Below, one piece after another: positions 36,001-44,715 of a stretch of DNA of 61,646 bases. This stretch comes from an uncultured Mediterraneibacter sp. (lineage in GTDB: Bacteria > Bacillota > Clostridia > Lachnospirales > Lachnospiraceae), in contig CALWLJ010000021.1 of assembly GCA_944381495.1 (NCBI GenBank), forward strand, positions 1 to 61,646. Reading direction: 5' to 3'. Below the pieces are notes generated by a model. It was given only the letters and a program-made list of their open reading frames with translations, had not been told where the DNA came from and did no database searches. Both the position numbers and the translations under genes were made by a program. How positions within the stretch are numbered: the first letter of the stretch is position 1; every line of letters begins with the position of its first letter.

Positions 36001-36523
36001 ATAAAAGAAGTTCATAAAGTTTAAATTGCATGGGAACACCTATATCAGCATAAGTAATGGCTACCGTATCCACATATTCAAAGCCAAAAGATGTATATAC
36101 TTTCATTGGCACATCGTTTCCTACAATACAGTCCAGACGTATCGCTTTTTGTCCCCAGCTTTTTGCGGTCTGAATTGCGTGCTTTACAAGTTGTTTTGAG
36201 TATCCGCGACCGCCGTAATCCGGTAAAACGCGCAGAGCGTGGAGAATTACCACTTCATTTTCTGCCGCGTCAATATGCCATTGGACGGTATGATAAGCGT
36301 TGTCACAATCATGGTTCATAAAGTAGGCGGCAACAATTTTATTATTTTCTATGCCTACAAACTGGGAACCGCTGTAAATAGCGTCTTTTACCATGTCTTG
36401 AGAGGGAAATCCGCCTTTATCTCCATCAGGCAGGAAATCCTTTTCTCCAAGGACTTCACACATTACATTGTAAAAGGACATTATTTCCTCAAAATCATAC
36501 ATCGTAGCTTGCTTAATCTCCAT
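35999..36523 (-). CDS. GNAT N-acetyltransferase
   Basis: 174 aa. A compact GNAT domain: an N-terminal strand-helix (KQATMYDFEEIMSFY), then VVILHALRVLPDYGGRGYSKQLVKHAI near 92-118 with the acetyl-CoA loop (YGGRGYS), and the IRLDCIVGN strand. The substrate is unknown. An ATG five codons upstream is possible; GAGGAAAG lies nearer the second ATG. Stands alone. Confidence 0.85.
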   Translation of the reverse strand: MEIKQATMYDFEEIMSFYNVMCEVLGEKDFLPDGDKGGFPSQDMVKDAIYSGSQFVGIENNKIVAAYFMNHDCDNAYHTVQWHIDAAENEVVILHALRVLPDYGGRGYSKQLVKHAIQTAKSWGQKAIRLDCIVGNDVPMKVYTSFGFEYVDTVAITYADIGVPMQFKLYELLL

Positions 36524-36630
36524 TTTTTCTTTCCTCATAAACGAATTTTAAGATAGTCTATCACAGAAATATAAAGATGTCTACTAAATACAAAACTGTG
36601 ACACAAAGTACGGCACCATTCCTGAAAATT

Positions 36631-36678
36631 GAACAGGCCAGCAGCCGGCTGTGACCAGCCTGCATATCTGACCTGTTC
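36631..36678 (-). terminator. hairpin after copA
   Basis: GAACAGGCCAG pairs with CTGACCTGTTC with one mismatch, enclosing the palindrome CAGCCGGCTG. On the minus strand it ends with AATTTTC, a weak T tract. Confidence 0.5.
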
Positions 36679-36713
36679 CAAATGTCTTGTCTGTCTGTTA
36701 TGAATCAGTTGAT

Positions 36714-36923
36714 TTATGCTATTTTTGTAACCTTGTAATCCTGATCCTCTACTGCTTTTTTGAGTTCATCATCGCTGACGTCAGCATCCAGGGTTACCAC
36801 TGCTGTACCTGCTGTATGGCTGACTTCTGCATTTTCCACTCCTTTGAGAGCTTCAAGTGCCTTCTTTACAGTCGCCTCACAGTGTCCGCACATCATACCT
36901 TCAATACTTATTGTTTTTGTCAT
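36714..36923 (-). CDS. copZ: internal start producing a stand-alone CopZ-like copper chaperone
   Basis: 69 aa (start MTKTISIEGMMCGHCEA). In frame with copA but preceded by a perfect AAGGAGG with 8 bp spacing to an ATG at 36923. The segment equals a normal CopZ chaperone, with the CXXC copper site at about residues 12-15. So the same mRNA can yield both the fused pump and a free chaperone. The alternative is that the fusion arose from loss of a stop codon between former copA and copZ genes and the old start is a relic. Confidence 0.62.
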   Translation of the reverse strand: MTKTISIEGMMCGHCEATVKKALEALKGVENAEVSHTAGTAVVTLDADVSDDELKKAVEDQDYKVTKIA

Positions 36924-39248
36924 AGTTTTGTCCTCCTTGTTATTTTTCTTTGTTTTGATTTTTTTATCTTTACTGGTGTCATACATTTTGAACCAGTTAA
37001 GACGCAATGCATTACTTACCACGCAGAAGCTGGAAAGGCTCATGGCCGCAGCTCCGAACATTGGATTTAACAGCCATCCGAAGATCGGATACCATACGCC
37101 GGCAGCCAGCGGGATACCGATGACGTTATAGATGAATGCCCAGAACAGATTCTCGTGGATATTGCGCAGGGTTGCCCGGCTTAAACGGATTGCAGCTGCC
37201 ACATCGGTCAGCCTGCTCTTCATAAGGACAACGTCTGCGGCGTCGATGGCGATATCTGTGCCAGCTCCGATGGCGATGCCCATATCTGCTCTTGTAAGAG
37301 CCGGGGCATCGTTTATGCCATCGCCTACCATGGCGACTTTTCCTTTCTTCTTCAGGGAACGGATCACGCTCTCTTTTCCGTCAGGCAGCACTCCTGCGAT
37401 CACTTCATCTACACCGGCCTGAGCTCCAATAGCCTTTGCGGTACGCTCGTTGTCTCCGGTGAGCATGACTACGTGGATACCCATGTTCCGAAGCTCTCTG
37501 ATAGCCTCAGGACTGTCTTCCTTCACCACATCCGCCACTGCGATGATGCCGATCAGTCTGCCGTCTCTGGCAAAAAACAGAGGAGTCTTTCCTTCTTCTG
37601 CAAGATGGTCGGCTGTTTTCTTTATCTCTTCCGAAAGCCCGGTACTCTGGCTGATGAATTTCATGTTACCGCCCCAGACCATGGAGCCGTTTACTTTTCC
37701 GGAAAGACCATTGCCCGGAACCGCCTGGAATTCATCTGCATCATATTTCTGCAGGGAAGCGTTTTCCTGTGCCTTTACAACGATAGCATGTGCAAGGGGA
37801 TGCTCGCTTTTCTGTTCCAGCGCGTAAGCATAGCTTAAAAGTTCCTGTTCTGAGACTCCCTCAGCAGGGATCATATCCGTTACTTTGGGCTCTCCGCTGG
37901 TGATGGTTCCGGTCTTATCCAGTGCGACAATCTGTGTTCTTCCTGTCTCCTCCAGAGAGACAGCTGTCTTGAACAGAATCCCGTTCTTCGCACCCATACC
38001 GTTGCCCACCATGATCGCCACTGGTGTGGCAAGTCCGAGGGCACAGGGACAGCTGATCACCAGTACAGAGATTGCTCTTGACAGTGAGAATCCGATTGCC
38101 TCGCCGGCCAACAGCCATACGATCAGGGTGACGACAGCGATCCCGATTACCGCCGGGACGAAGATGCCGGACACCTTGTCCGCGATCTTTGCGATAGGAG
38201 CCTTGGTGGCAGCCGCGTTGCTGACCATCTGGATGATCTGGGACAGTGTTGTATCTTCACCTACGCGGGATGCCTCGCAGCGCAGATAACCGGATTGGTT
38301 TAAAGTTGCAGCTGATACAGCGTCGCCTGCATTTTTATCCACCGGGATACTCTCGCCGGTCAGCGCAGATTCGTTGACTGCACTCGTTCCTTCTACCACA
38401 ACTCCGTCAACCGGAATATTTTCACCTGGTTTTACAACAAAGATATCGCCTTTGCGCACCTGATCTACGGATACGACTTCTTCTTTCCCGTTTCGGATGA
38501 CTGTTGCTGTCTTCGGTGCCAGCTTCATCAGTCCTTTCAGGGCGTCTGTCGTACGTCCTTTTGAAATTGCCTCCAAAAGTTTTCCTATTGTGATCAGCGT
38601 CAGGATCGTTCCGGCCGATTCAAAGTAGAACTCATGCATATAGGACATGGCTCCTGCCGCGTCGCCGCGAGTCAGGGCAGCGGACATGGCGAACAGACCA
38701 TACAGACTGTATATATAGGAGGCTCCGGCACCCAGAGCTACCAGAGTATCCATGTTCGGTCCCCCGTGGATCAGGCTGGTAAAGCCGCTGACAAAGAATT
38801 TCTGGTTGATCACCATGATGATCGTTGTCAGTAAAAGTTCTACCAGTCCAATGGCCATGTGGTTCTCAGCCAGGACAGATGGAAGCGGCCAGTTCCACAT
38901 CATGTGTCCCATGGAAATATACATCAGCGGGATCCAGAAACACAGAGAGGCAATCAGTCTGCGCTTCATCTGCGGTGTTTCCTTATCTTTCAGGGATTCT
39001 TCCTCTGCAGCCATAGAAACTCCCTTGCCGCGGGCCTGATTTCCATGGGCTCCTTTTTCCGAGGCTCCATACCCGGCTTTTTCAACAGCAGCAATTACAG
39101 CATCAGGAGAAGCAGTGCCTTCCACTCCCATAGAATTCGTCAGCAGGCTGACGGAGCAGGAAGTAACTCCCGGCACTTTGGAGACGGCTTTTTCAATCCG
39201 GTTGCTGCATGCCGCACAGCTCATACCTGTTACATCATATTGTTTCAC
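36714..39248 (-). CDS. copA: copper-exporting P1B-type ATPase with C-terminal CopZ-like domain
   Basis: 844 aa. N-terminal heavy-metal domain with GMSCAAC near residues 9-15, eight TMs, the TGES actuator, CPC metal site (SCPCALG), DKTGT phosphorylation loop, SEHPLAHAI and GDGINDAPAL. It pumps Cu(I) out of the cell. Unusually a second heavy-metal domain (GMMCGHCEA near 783) is fused at the C-terminus by a Lys-rich linker. The start is the GTG at 39248, with AGGAGGA 7 bp upstream; the ATG at 39281 has no site. It lies 37 bp after csoR, so copper derepresses both. Confidence 0.94.
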   Translation of the reverse strand: MKQYDVTGMSCAACSNRIEKAVSKVPGVTSCSVSLLTNSMGVEGTASPDAVIAAVEKAGYGASEKGAHGNQARGKGVSMAAEEESLKDKETPQMKRRLIASLCFWIPLMYISMGHMMWNWPLPSVLAENHMAIGLVELLLTTIIMVINQKFFVSGFTSLIHGGPNMDTLVALGAGASYIYSLYGLFAMSAALTRGDAAGAMSYMHEFYFESAGTILTLITIGKLLEAISKGRTTDALKGLMKLAPKTATVIRNGKEEVVSVDQVRKGDIFVVKPGENIPVDGVVVEGTSAVNESALTGESIPVDKNAGDAVSAATLNQSGYLRCEASRVGEDTTLSQIIQMVSNAAATKAPIAKIADKVSGIFVPAVIGIAVVTLIVWLLAGEAIGFSLSRAISVLVISCPCALGLATPVAIMVGNGMGAKNGILFKTAVSLEETGRTQIVALDKTGTITSGEPKVTDMIPAEGVSEQELLSYAYALEQKSEHPLAHAIVVKAQENASLQKYDADEFQAVPGNGLSGKVNGSMVWGGNMKFISQSTGLSEEIKKTADHLAEEGKTPLFFARDGRLIGIIAVADVVKEDSPEAIRELRNMGIHVVMLTGDNERTAKAIGAQAGVDEVIAGVLPDGKESVIRSLKKKGKVAMVGDGINDAPALTRADMGIAIGAGTDIAIDAADVVLMKSRLTDVAAAIRLSRATLRNIHENLFWAFIYNVIGIPLAAGVWYPIFGWLLNPMFGAAAMSLSSFCVVSNALRLNWFKMYDTSKDKKIKTKKNNKEDKTMTKTISIEGMMCGHCEATVKKALEALKGVENAEVSHTAGTAVVTLDADVSDDELKKAVEDQDYKVTKIA

Positions 39249-39285
39249 GTTACATTCCTCCTGGTAAAAAATAAGTTTCAACCAA

Positions 39286-39600
39286 TTATTTCATAAGTTT
39301 CTGAAGGACTTTGACAAGTTCATCAATGGCCTCATCTTCCCGGCCCTTTTTAATATCATCTACCACACAGGTGTGGAGATGCTCAGCCAACAACACTTTA
39401 TTGAAGCTGTTAAGAGCGGCAGAGATAGCAGAGACCTGAATCAGGATATCCGGACAGTATACGTCATTCTCAACCATCTTTCGAATCCCTCTTACCTGGC
39501 CTTCGATCCGGCTTAAGCGATTCAGCATATCCTTCCGTTCTTTTTCAGAACGTTCCTTGGTCCTGTGTTTACAACCTGTACATTCTTTTTTCTCTTCCAA
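39286..39600 (-). CDS. csoR: CsoR-family copper-sensing repressor
   Basis: 104 aa. All-helical DUF156/CsoR fold: RLSRIEGQVRGIRKMV near 29-44, the copper ligand Cys in VYCPDIL near 49 and the His-X3-Cys pair in EHLHTCV near 72-77. Copper binding releases it from DNA, opening its own operon with copA. It starts with TTG (39600), 7 bp after AAAGGAG. A Cys-X2-Cys in the N-terminal extension (ECTGCKH) is extra to most CsoR proteins. Confidence 0.93.
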   Translation of the reverse strand: MEEKKECTGCKHRTKERSEKERKDMLNRLSRIEGQVRGIRKMVENDVYCPDILIQVSAISAALNSFNKVLLAEHLHTCVVDDIKKGREDEAIDELVKVLQKLMK

Positions 39601-39615
39601 ATCTATGCTCCTTTC

Positions 39616-39680
39616 ATAAACCCCGTGGGGGTATTTGCCTTTCCGCTTATTAATATATACCCTGTACCGGTATTTTGCAA
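39616..39680 (-). promoter_or_regulatory. csoR-copA promoter with two CsoR-type operators
   Basis: On the minus strand TTGCAA (39680-39675), a 17-base spacer and TATATT (39657-39652) form the promoter. ATACC-N7-GGTAT (39657-39673) fills the spacer, and a G/C-rich ATAC-CCCC-AC-GGGG-type element (39616-39636, CCCCGTGGGGG core) lies between -10 and the csoR start. These are the shapes CsoR binds. Two sites allow tight repression. Confidence 0.75.
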
Positions 39681-39757
39681 CCCCTTTGAAGAAAATTTTT
39701 CAGAAGATACTTTCTGAAAGAAGATTCTTTTGATAAATGCTGATTTCTGCATCCGCT

Positions 39758-39789
39758 GTAATAAGATCGTAAGAAGTGCCTGATATACT
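39758..39789 (+). promoter_or_regulatory. module 3 promoter with GTAA direct repeats
   Basis: GTAAT (39758-39762) and GTAAG (39769-39773), 11 bp apart, then 5 bases, CCTGA and -10 TATACT (39784-39789). The second repeat starts 15 bp before the -10, exactly as in module 2 (27795-27826). Confidence 0.65.
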
Positions 39790-39821
39790 AAGAGCACATA
39801 ACAGATTTGGAGGTTTTCACT

Positions 39822-40508
39822 ATGGCAGTACTTGAGACAAAAGATCTGCGGAAGATATATGGAAATGGAGAAAATGAAGTCCATGCTTTGGACGGGGTAT
39901 CCATTTCCGTAGACGAGGGAGAATTTGTCGCCGTCGTCGGCACTTCAGGCAGCGGCAAATCCACGCTGCTCAATATGATCGGAGGATTGGACCGCCCTAC
40001 ATCGGGAAGCGTGACCATCCGTGGAAAAGAAATCCTGAAAATGAAAGACGAAGAGCTGACGATTTTCCGCCGCAGAAATATCGGATTTGTCTTTCAGAAT
40101 TACAATCTGCTTCCTGTCCTCAATGTATATGAAAATATCGTATATCCTATTGAAATCGACGGAGGAAGGGCGGATACGGAATTTATACGAGAGATCATCC
40201 ATACGCTTGGTCTGGAGAAAAAATTGAAAAACATGCCGGATCATCTGTCCGGCGGACAGCAGCAGAGGGTGGCGATCGCCCGTGCATTGGCTACAAAGCC
40301 TGCTATTATCCTTGCTGACGAGCCCACGGGAAATCTTGATTCAAAAACCAGTATGGATGTTATTCTGCTGATGCGTTCTGTCAGCAGGCAGTTTCATCAG
40401 ACTACGATCATGATTACACATAACGAAGAGATCGCTCAGATGGCAGACCGTACGATCCGCATTGAGGACGGCAAAGTTGTCGCGGGAGGTGTTCAGTTTG
40501 CACGCTAA
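39822..40508 (+). CDS. ABC transporter ATP-binding protein, BceA type (module 3)
   Basis: 228 aa. Walker [10 protein letters not shown] near 39, Q loop FVFQNYNL, signature [15 protein letters not shown], Walker [13 protein letters not shown] and HNEE switch. Closely similar to the module-2 ATPase, including the [14 protein letters not shown](L/I)PVL segment. A GGAGG site 8 bp before the ATG at 39822. Its last 11 bases overlap the permease start. Confidence 0.88.
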   Translation: MAVLETKDLRKIYGNGENEVHALDGVSISVDEGEFVAVVGTSGSGKSTLLNMIGGLDRPTSGSVTIRGKEILKMKDEELTIFRRRNIGFVFQNYNLLPVLNVYENIVYPIEIDGGRADTEFIREIIHTLGLEKKLKNMPDHLSGGQQQRVAIARALATKPAIILADEPTGNLDSKTSMDVILLMRSVSRQFHQTTIMITHNEEIAQMADRTIRIEDGKVVAGGVQFAR

Positions 40509-42834
40509 CCGGAATAAAAAAGCAATCAGGCGAGTGAAAAAAGGAATGATGAAAGCAAACCGTACCCGTAATCTGTTTATGGTTTTTGCCATCATTCTCA
40601 CCACTTTTATGATCACCACAGTTTTCAGTCTGGGCATTAACTATATGGAAAATATGGAGCTGATGCAGGTGCGTACTGCGGGCACCTGCGCTGATGTTTC
40701 ACTCGCCCGGCCGGCCGCTGAGCAGGAACAGCAGATCAGGGCGCTGGATTATGTGGACATCATTGGCATACAATATATGGTCGGCTCGGTTGCCGGGAAG
40801 AATGACGAGGGTCGTGAGTTATCTATTGCGCTTCAGTATTACGATACAACAGAATGGGAAAAGCACTTTCGGGAAGCAATCAGCAAGGTAAATGGGCATT
40901 ATCCCGTAAGTGAAAATGAGATCATGCTGTCAGAGGACGCTCTTTCTCAGCTTGGAATTGAAACTCCGGCGCCGGATATGGAAATCCCACTGTCTTATTA
41001 TGACAAGACGGGCCGGCAGGAAAAAACATTTACTTTAAGCGGATGGTTCCATTCTTATACAGGCGCGGGAATGGGATTTTTATCTGAAGAGTATTGTAAA
41101 AATGCAGGATATACCATGCAGGAGGATGGAGTTCTGTCCCTGTCCCTGGATAAAATGCCGGATGATTTCTGGCGGATCCAGGACGATGTGCCGCTAAATG
41201 AAGGGCAGTCTTTCAGCGGCGCGGTTTCTATGAGTTCTTCCAATTGGTCGGTGATCATGATGGTCATCTTACTTGTGTTGTTTATCATATGCAGCGGGTA
41301 TCTGCTGATCTATAATGTGATGTATATCTCTATTTCAAAGGATACCCGTTTTTATGGCCTGATGAAAACGCTGGGGACGACGCAGGCTCAGATCAAAACA
41401 CTTGTAAAAAGCCAGGCAGTAACGTTTGCCTGTATTGGCATCCCTGCCGGTATCCTGTCGGCTGCAGCGGTGTCTTTGGGACTTGTTCCGCTGTTCTTGA
41501 ATGAAGGATTTGAACAGGGAAGATCGGCTATGGACGCCGAGATCTTTTTCCATCCGTCCATTTATGTCCTGTCCGTTATTTTTTCCGCTGCAACGGTCTG
41601 GATCGCGTGCAATACTCCTGCGAAAAAGGCGGCAAAAATTTCCCCGGTAGAGGCTCTGAGATACCATAATTTCACTTCCGGGAAAAGGAAAAGCAGAAAT
41701 TCCACCAACGGCGGCAGACTGCATGTGATGGCGTTCTATAATGTTTTCCGTGATAAGAAGCGGGCGGTTCTTGTATTTATGTCTCTGTTTATGGGAATTA
41801 CGATCATCCTGGGTGTGAATGGAGTCGTCGGCAGTATCAAAGGGGAAAACTTTATTAAAGAATATTTTGACTATAACTTTGAATATACGGATACTCAATT
41901 CACACAGGCAGAGCAGGATAATAAGGAAGTGCCTCAGTTTGACGGACATTTTGTGCAACAGATCGAGAAGATAGACGGCGTTGAAAGTGTAACGGTAGAA
42001 AAAACGGTCTGGGCCGGTATTGACTTTGACCGATCCGCATTGGATGAGTTTATGCGGATCAAATATGAGGACAGCTCATATCTGGCGAAAGGAAAGTCTT
42101 ATGAAGAGACGGTTGCCGAGTTAAGAGACTATGCTGACGCCGGTGAATATGGCTGTTATGTTACAACTCTTGTTGATGAAAATGCTCTGGAAGAATATAA
42201 TCAAAGACATGACATGCCTATTGATATCGATGCCTTTCTGCGCGGAGAGACAGCCATTGTGGGAAAGGATAACGAGCAGTTTGCGCCAAATGCCGCATTG
42301 GTGGGGAAGACACTGACTCTGACTGCAGACAGCAGGGACGGCAAGGCGACTGATTTTCTGATCAGCGGAGCGTTCAGCTTTGATGATTATTCTGACAGCC
42401 TTTCTGAAGGGATAGACCGGCGCAGGAATATCGAGATCGTTCCGGATATTATCTTTGTCAGTGAAGCGGGCATGGAGCGATTAACGAAAGAGGCGGTTAT
42501 ATCCGGCATTGGTGTAGATATTAAAGATATGAGTCAGCTAGAGTGGATCGACAGGGAACTGCAGGCAGTCAACGGCACATTGACAACATCAGAGTGGGAG
42601 TATAACAGTACGGTCGGAAAACTGGAAGAATTTGACCAGATGTTTTATTCGGTCAATCTGCTGGGAAACGGAGCGGCAATCCTGCTCATTGTCCTGGGCC
42701 TGCTCAATTTTGTTAAACGGTCATTGAACGGCTGCATGATTTTGAAAACTGAAAAAACTGGAAAAATATGCGGGGACGGACAGAGCATTGCTGTGTCTTT
42801 CCCTGCAGGTCTGCATATGGAGGGTAGAATGTAG
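40498..42834 (+). CDS. ABC permease, BceB-type, C-terminally truncated (module 3)
   Basis: 778 aa, with a likely TTG start (40498) 7 bp after GGGAGGT. The N-terminal TM, first FtsX domain (about 260-400), second TM and extracellular domain are intact. After the first TM of the last FtsX domain (LLGNGAAILLIVLGLLNFV) the sequence changes into about 40 unrelated residues (KRSLNGCMILKTEKTGK onward) and stops. Compared with the module-2 permease about 100 residues with the last three TMs are gone. No remnant is found in the other frames before the next gene. Transport is probably lost; signalling roles cannot be judged. Confidence 0.78.
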   Translation: MHANRNKKAIRRVKKGMMKANRTRNLFMVFAIILTTFMITTVFSLGINYMENMELMQVRTAGTCADVSLARPAAEQEQQIRALDYVDIIGIQYMVGSVAGKNDEGRELSIALQYYDTTEWEKHFREAISKVNGHYPVSENEIMLSEDALSQLGIETPAPDMEIPLSYYDKTGRQEKTFTLSGWFHSYTGAGMGFLSEEYCKNAGYTMQEDGVLSLSLDKMPDDFWRIQDDVPLNEGQSFSGAVSMSSSNWSVIMMVILLVLFIICSGYLLIYNVMYISISKDTRFYGLMKTLGTTQAQIKTLVKSQAVTFACIGIPAGILSAAAVSLGLVPLFLNEGFEQGRSAMDAEIFFHPSIYVLSVIFSAATVWIACNTPAKKAAKISPVEALRYHNFTSGKRKSRNSTNGGRLHVMAFYNVFRDKKRAVLVFMSLFMGITIILGVNGVVGSIKGENFIKEYFDYNFEYTDTQFTQAEQDNKEVPQFDGHFVQQIEKIDGVESVTVEKTVWAGIDFDRSALDEFMRIKYEDSSYLAKGKSYEETVAELRDYADAGEYGCYVTTLVDENALEEYNQRHDMPIDIDAFLRGETAIVGKDNEQFAPNAALVGKTLTLTADSRDGKATDFLISGAFSFDDYSDSLSEGIDRRRNIEIVPDIIFVSEAGMERLTKEAVISGIGVDIKDMSQLEWIDRELQAVNGTLTTSEWEYNSTVGKLEEFDQMFYSVNLLGNGAAILLIVLGLLNFVKRSLNGCMILKTEKTGKICGDGQSIAVSFPAGLHMEGRM

Positions 42835-42857
42835 GAAAGGAGGTGTGATCTGCGGTT

Positions 42858-43523
42858 ATGGCGGATATCTTTTTACTGGAAGACGACAGGATCCTGAGCA
42901 GGGGGATTTCCATTGCTCTTGAAAAGGATGAACATACTGTTACGGCAGTTTATGGGTATCTGGAAGCTATGAAGAGATATCAGGATCAAAAGTATGATCT
43001 GTTCCTGCTCGATATTAACCTGCCCGACGGCAGCGGTCTGGAATTCTGCCGGAGAATACGTGAGAGTTCTGAGGCGCCGGTATTGTTTCTGACCGCCAAC
43101 GATACAGAGGAAGATATGCTGTCTGGTTTTTCGGCGGGCTGCGATGATTACATTTCCAAGCCATTCCCTCTTGAAGTCCTGAGGAAGAAAGTGCTGGCAG
43201 TCTTAAAGCGGACAGGGGGAGGAAATTCCCGTATCAGATACAGAGATCTGGAAATAGATACAGATAAATGTACAGTTTTGGTAAAGGGCCGTGAAGTTCA
43301 TCTGACTGCAACAGAATACAGGATGCTCTGTTATCTGATGGAGAATAAAGGAAGAGTGGTGACAAAAGCAATGATCCTGGAACAGCTTTGGGACGTAGAC
43401 GGGAACTTTGTTGACGACAATACAGTGCGCGTAAATATCAAGCGGCTTCGCCAGAAGCTGAATGACGAAAAACAGGAATATATTGTTACTGTGTTTGGTA
43501 TGGGCTATACTTTTGGAGAATGA
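42858..43523 (+). CDS. OmpR-family response regulator (module 3)
   Basis: 221 aa. Receiver (EDD 8-10, Asp in LFLLDINLPDG near 51, LFLTANDTEE, Lys in DYISKPFP near 101) and winged helix ending VFGMGYTFGE, very like the module-2 regulator. An AAAGGAGG lies 15 bp upstream, which is long; the ATG context is otherwise clear. It likely binds GTAAG-type repeats at 39758 and perhaps at 27795. Confidence 0.9.
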   Translation: MADIFLLEDDRILSRGISIALEKDEHTVTAVYGYLEAMKRYQDQKYDLFLLDINLPDGSGLEFCRRIRESSEAPVLFLTANDTEEDMLSGFSAGCDDYISKPFPLEVLRKKVLAVLKRTGGGNSRIRYRDLEIDTDKCTVLVKGREVHLTATEYRMLCYLMENKGRVVTKAMILEQLWDVDGNFVDDNTVRVNIKRLRQKLNDEKQEYIVTVFGMGYTFGE

Positions 43524-43537
43524 CTGGGAGAGTGATG

Positions 43538-44554
43538 ATGAAGCATTTTGAAATATACAGAAAAGTAATTTTGGTCACGGGAGCTGCTGCGGCAGCTCTG
43601 TTTCTTGTTATTGTGATCCTTGCGGGATGCAACCCGGACCTTATGGTTGCAGCTGTTTCAGCAGTAATATTCTTGTATGGCTGTCTGTTCCTGCTGGATT
43701 TTCTGCATAACCGTTACAACGACGACCTGCTGGAAAAGATCACACTGCTCATCGAGGCGTTGACGGAGCAACAGGAAAAGTATATTTTCCCGGAAGAGGA
43801 GGACACGCTGACCGCCCGACTGCAGCATCAGCTTCTGAAGCTCCGCAACATATTAACGTCACAGAATAAAATGCTGGCTCGGGAAAAGGAGCAGATCAAG
43901 ACGCTGATCTCGGACATTTCACACCAGATCAAAACACCTGTGGCGGCAGCTAATACCTTTGCGCAGCTGCTGGATGATACAGATCTGTCCGATGAGGAAC
44001 GCGCCGAATATGTGGCTACGCTGCAGATGGCGCTTGAAAAGCTGACTTTCCTGACAAACAGTCTGATCAAAATGTCCCGCCTGGAGAGTGGCATCATCCG
44101 CCTGAAACCGGAAAAGAACAGTCTAAATGATATGGTCCTGCAGGCAATCAAAACAGTCTACGCTAAAGCAAAGAGTAAGAGTATTACGATTTACTTTGAT
44201 TGCGAACAGAGGTTTGAAGCCGTACTTGACTTTAACTGGACTGCTGAAGCAATCACCAATGTTCTTGATAATGCCGTGAAATACACACCCGTCGGCGGAA
44301 CTGTCAGACTGCAGATCTCGGAATATCCATCTTATCTCCGGCTCGATATCTCGGACAACGGAATTGGCATTCCGGAAGAAGAGCAGGCCAAAGTCTTCGG
44401 CAGATTTTACCGGGGCAAGCAGTCAGCGGGTATTGACGGCGTTGGGATAGGACTGTATCTTACCCGTGATATCATCAATAAACAGAAGGGATATATTAAA
44501 GTTATATCCGATGAGAGCGGGAGCACTTTCTCTATCTTTCTGAAAAAGATGTAG
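43538..44554 (+). CDS. BceS-like intramembrane-sensing histidine kinase (module 3)
   Basis: 338 aa. Two membrane helices near 8-28 and 33-55 with a very short outside loop, typical of kinases that sense through their ABC transporter. DHp His129 (SDISHQIKTPVAAANTF) and a complete HATPase domain with G2 GVGIGLYLTRDII. An in-frame ATG at 43520 overlaps the regulator stop; GGGAG favours 43538. Compare the module-2 kinase, where the membrane part is missing. Confidence 0.88.
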   Translation: MKHFEIYRKVILVTGAAAAALFLVIVILAGCNPDLMVAAVSAVIFLYGCLFLLDFLHNRYNDDLLEKITLLIEALTEQQEKYIFPEEEDTLTARLQHQLLKLRNILTSQNKMLAREKEQIKTLISDISHQIKTPVAAANTFAQLLDDTDLSDEERAEYVATLQMALEKLTFLTNSLIKMSRLESGIIRLKPEKNSLNDMVLQAIKTVYAKAKSKSITIYFDCEQRFEAVLDFNWTAEAITNVLDNAVKYTPVGGTVRLQISEYPSYLRLDISDNGIGIPEEEQAKVFGRFYRGKQSAGIDGVGIGLYLTRDIINKQKGYIKVISDESGSTFSIFLKKM

Positions 44555-44715
44555 GAGCCATTGGAAATATATAAAAATAGTTAGAAAAAGTATAATAGGG
44601 CAGTTCAAGCCTTTCGTGGTATTGTTGTAAAGAATAAATTTGTGTGATATATTGGATATAATAGAAGTATTGAGAGATATATCGGCAGTGAGAAAATCTT
44701 AAAGAAGAAGGGAAA

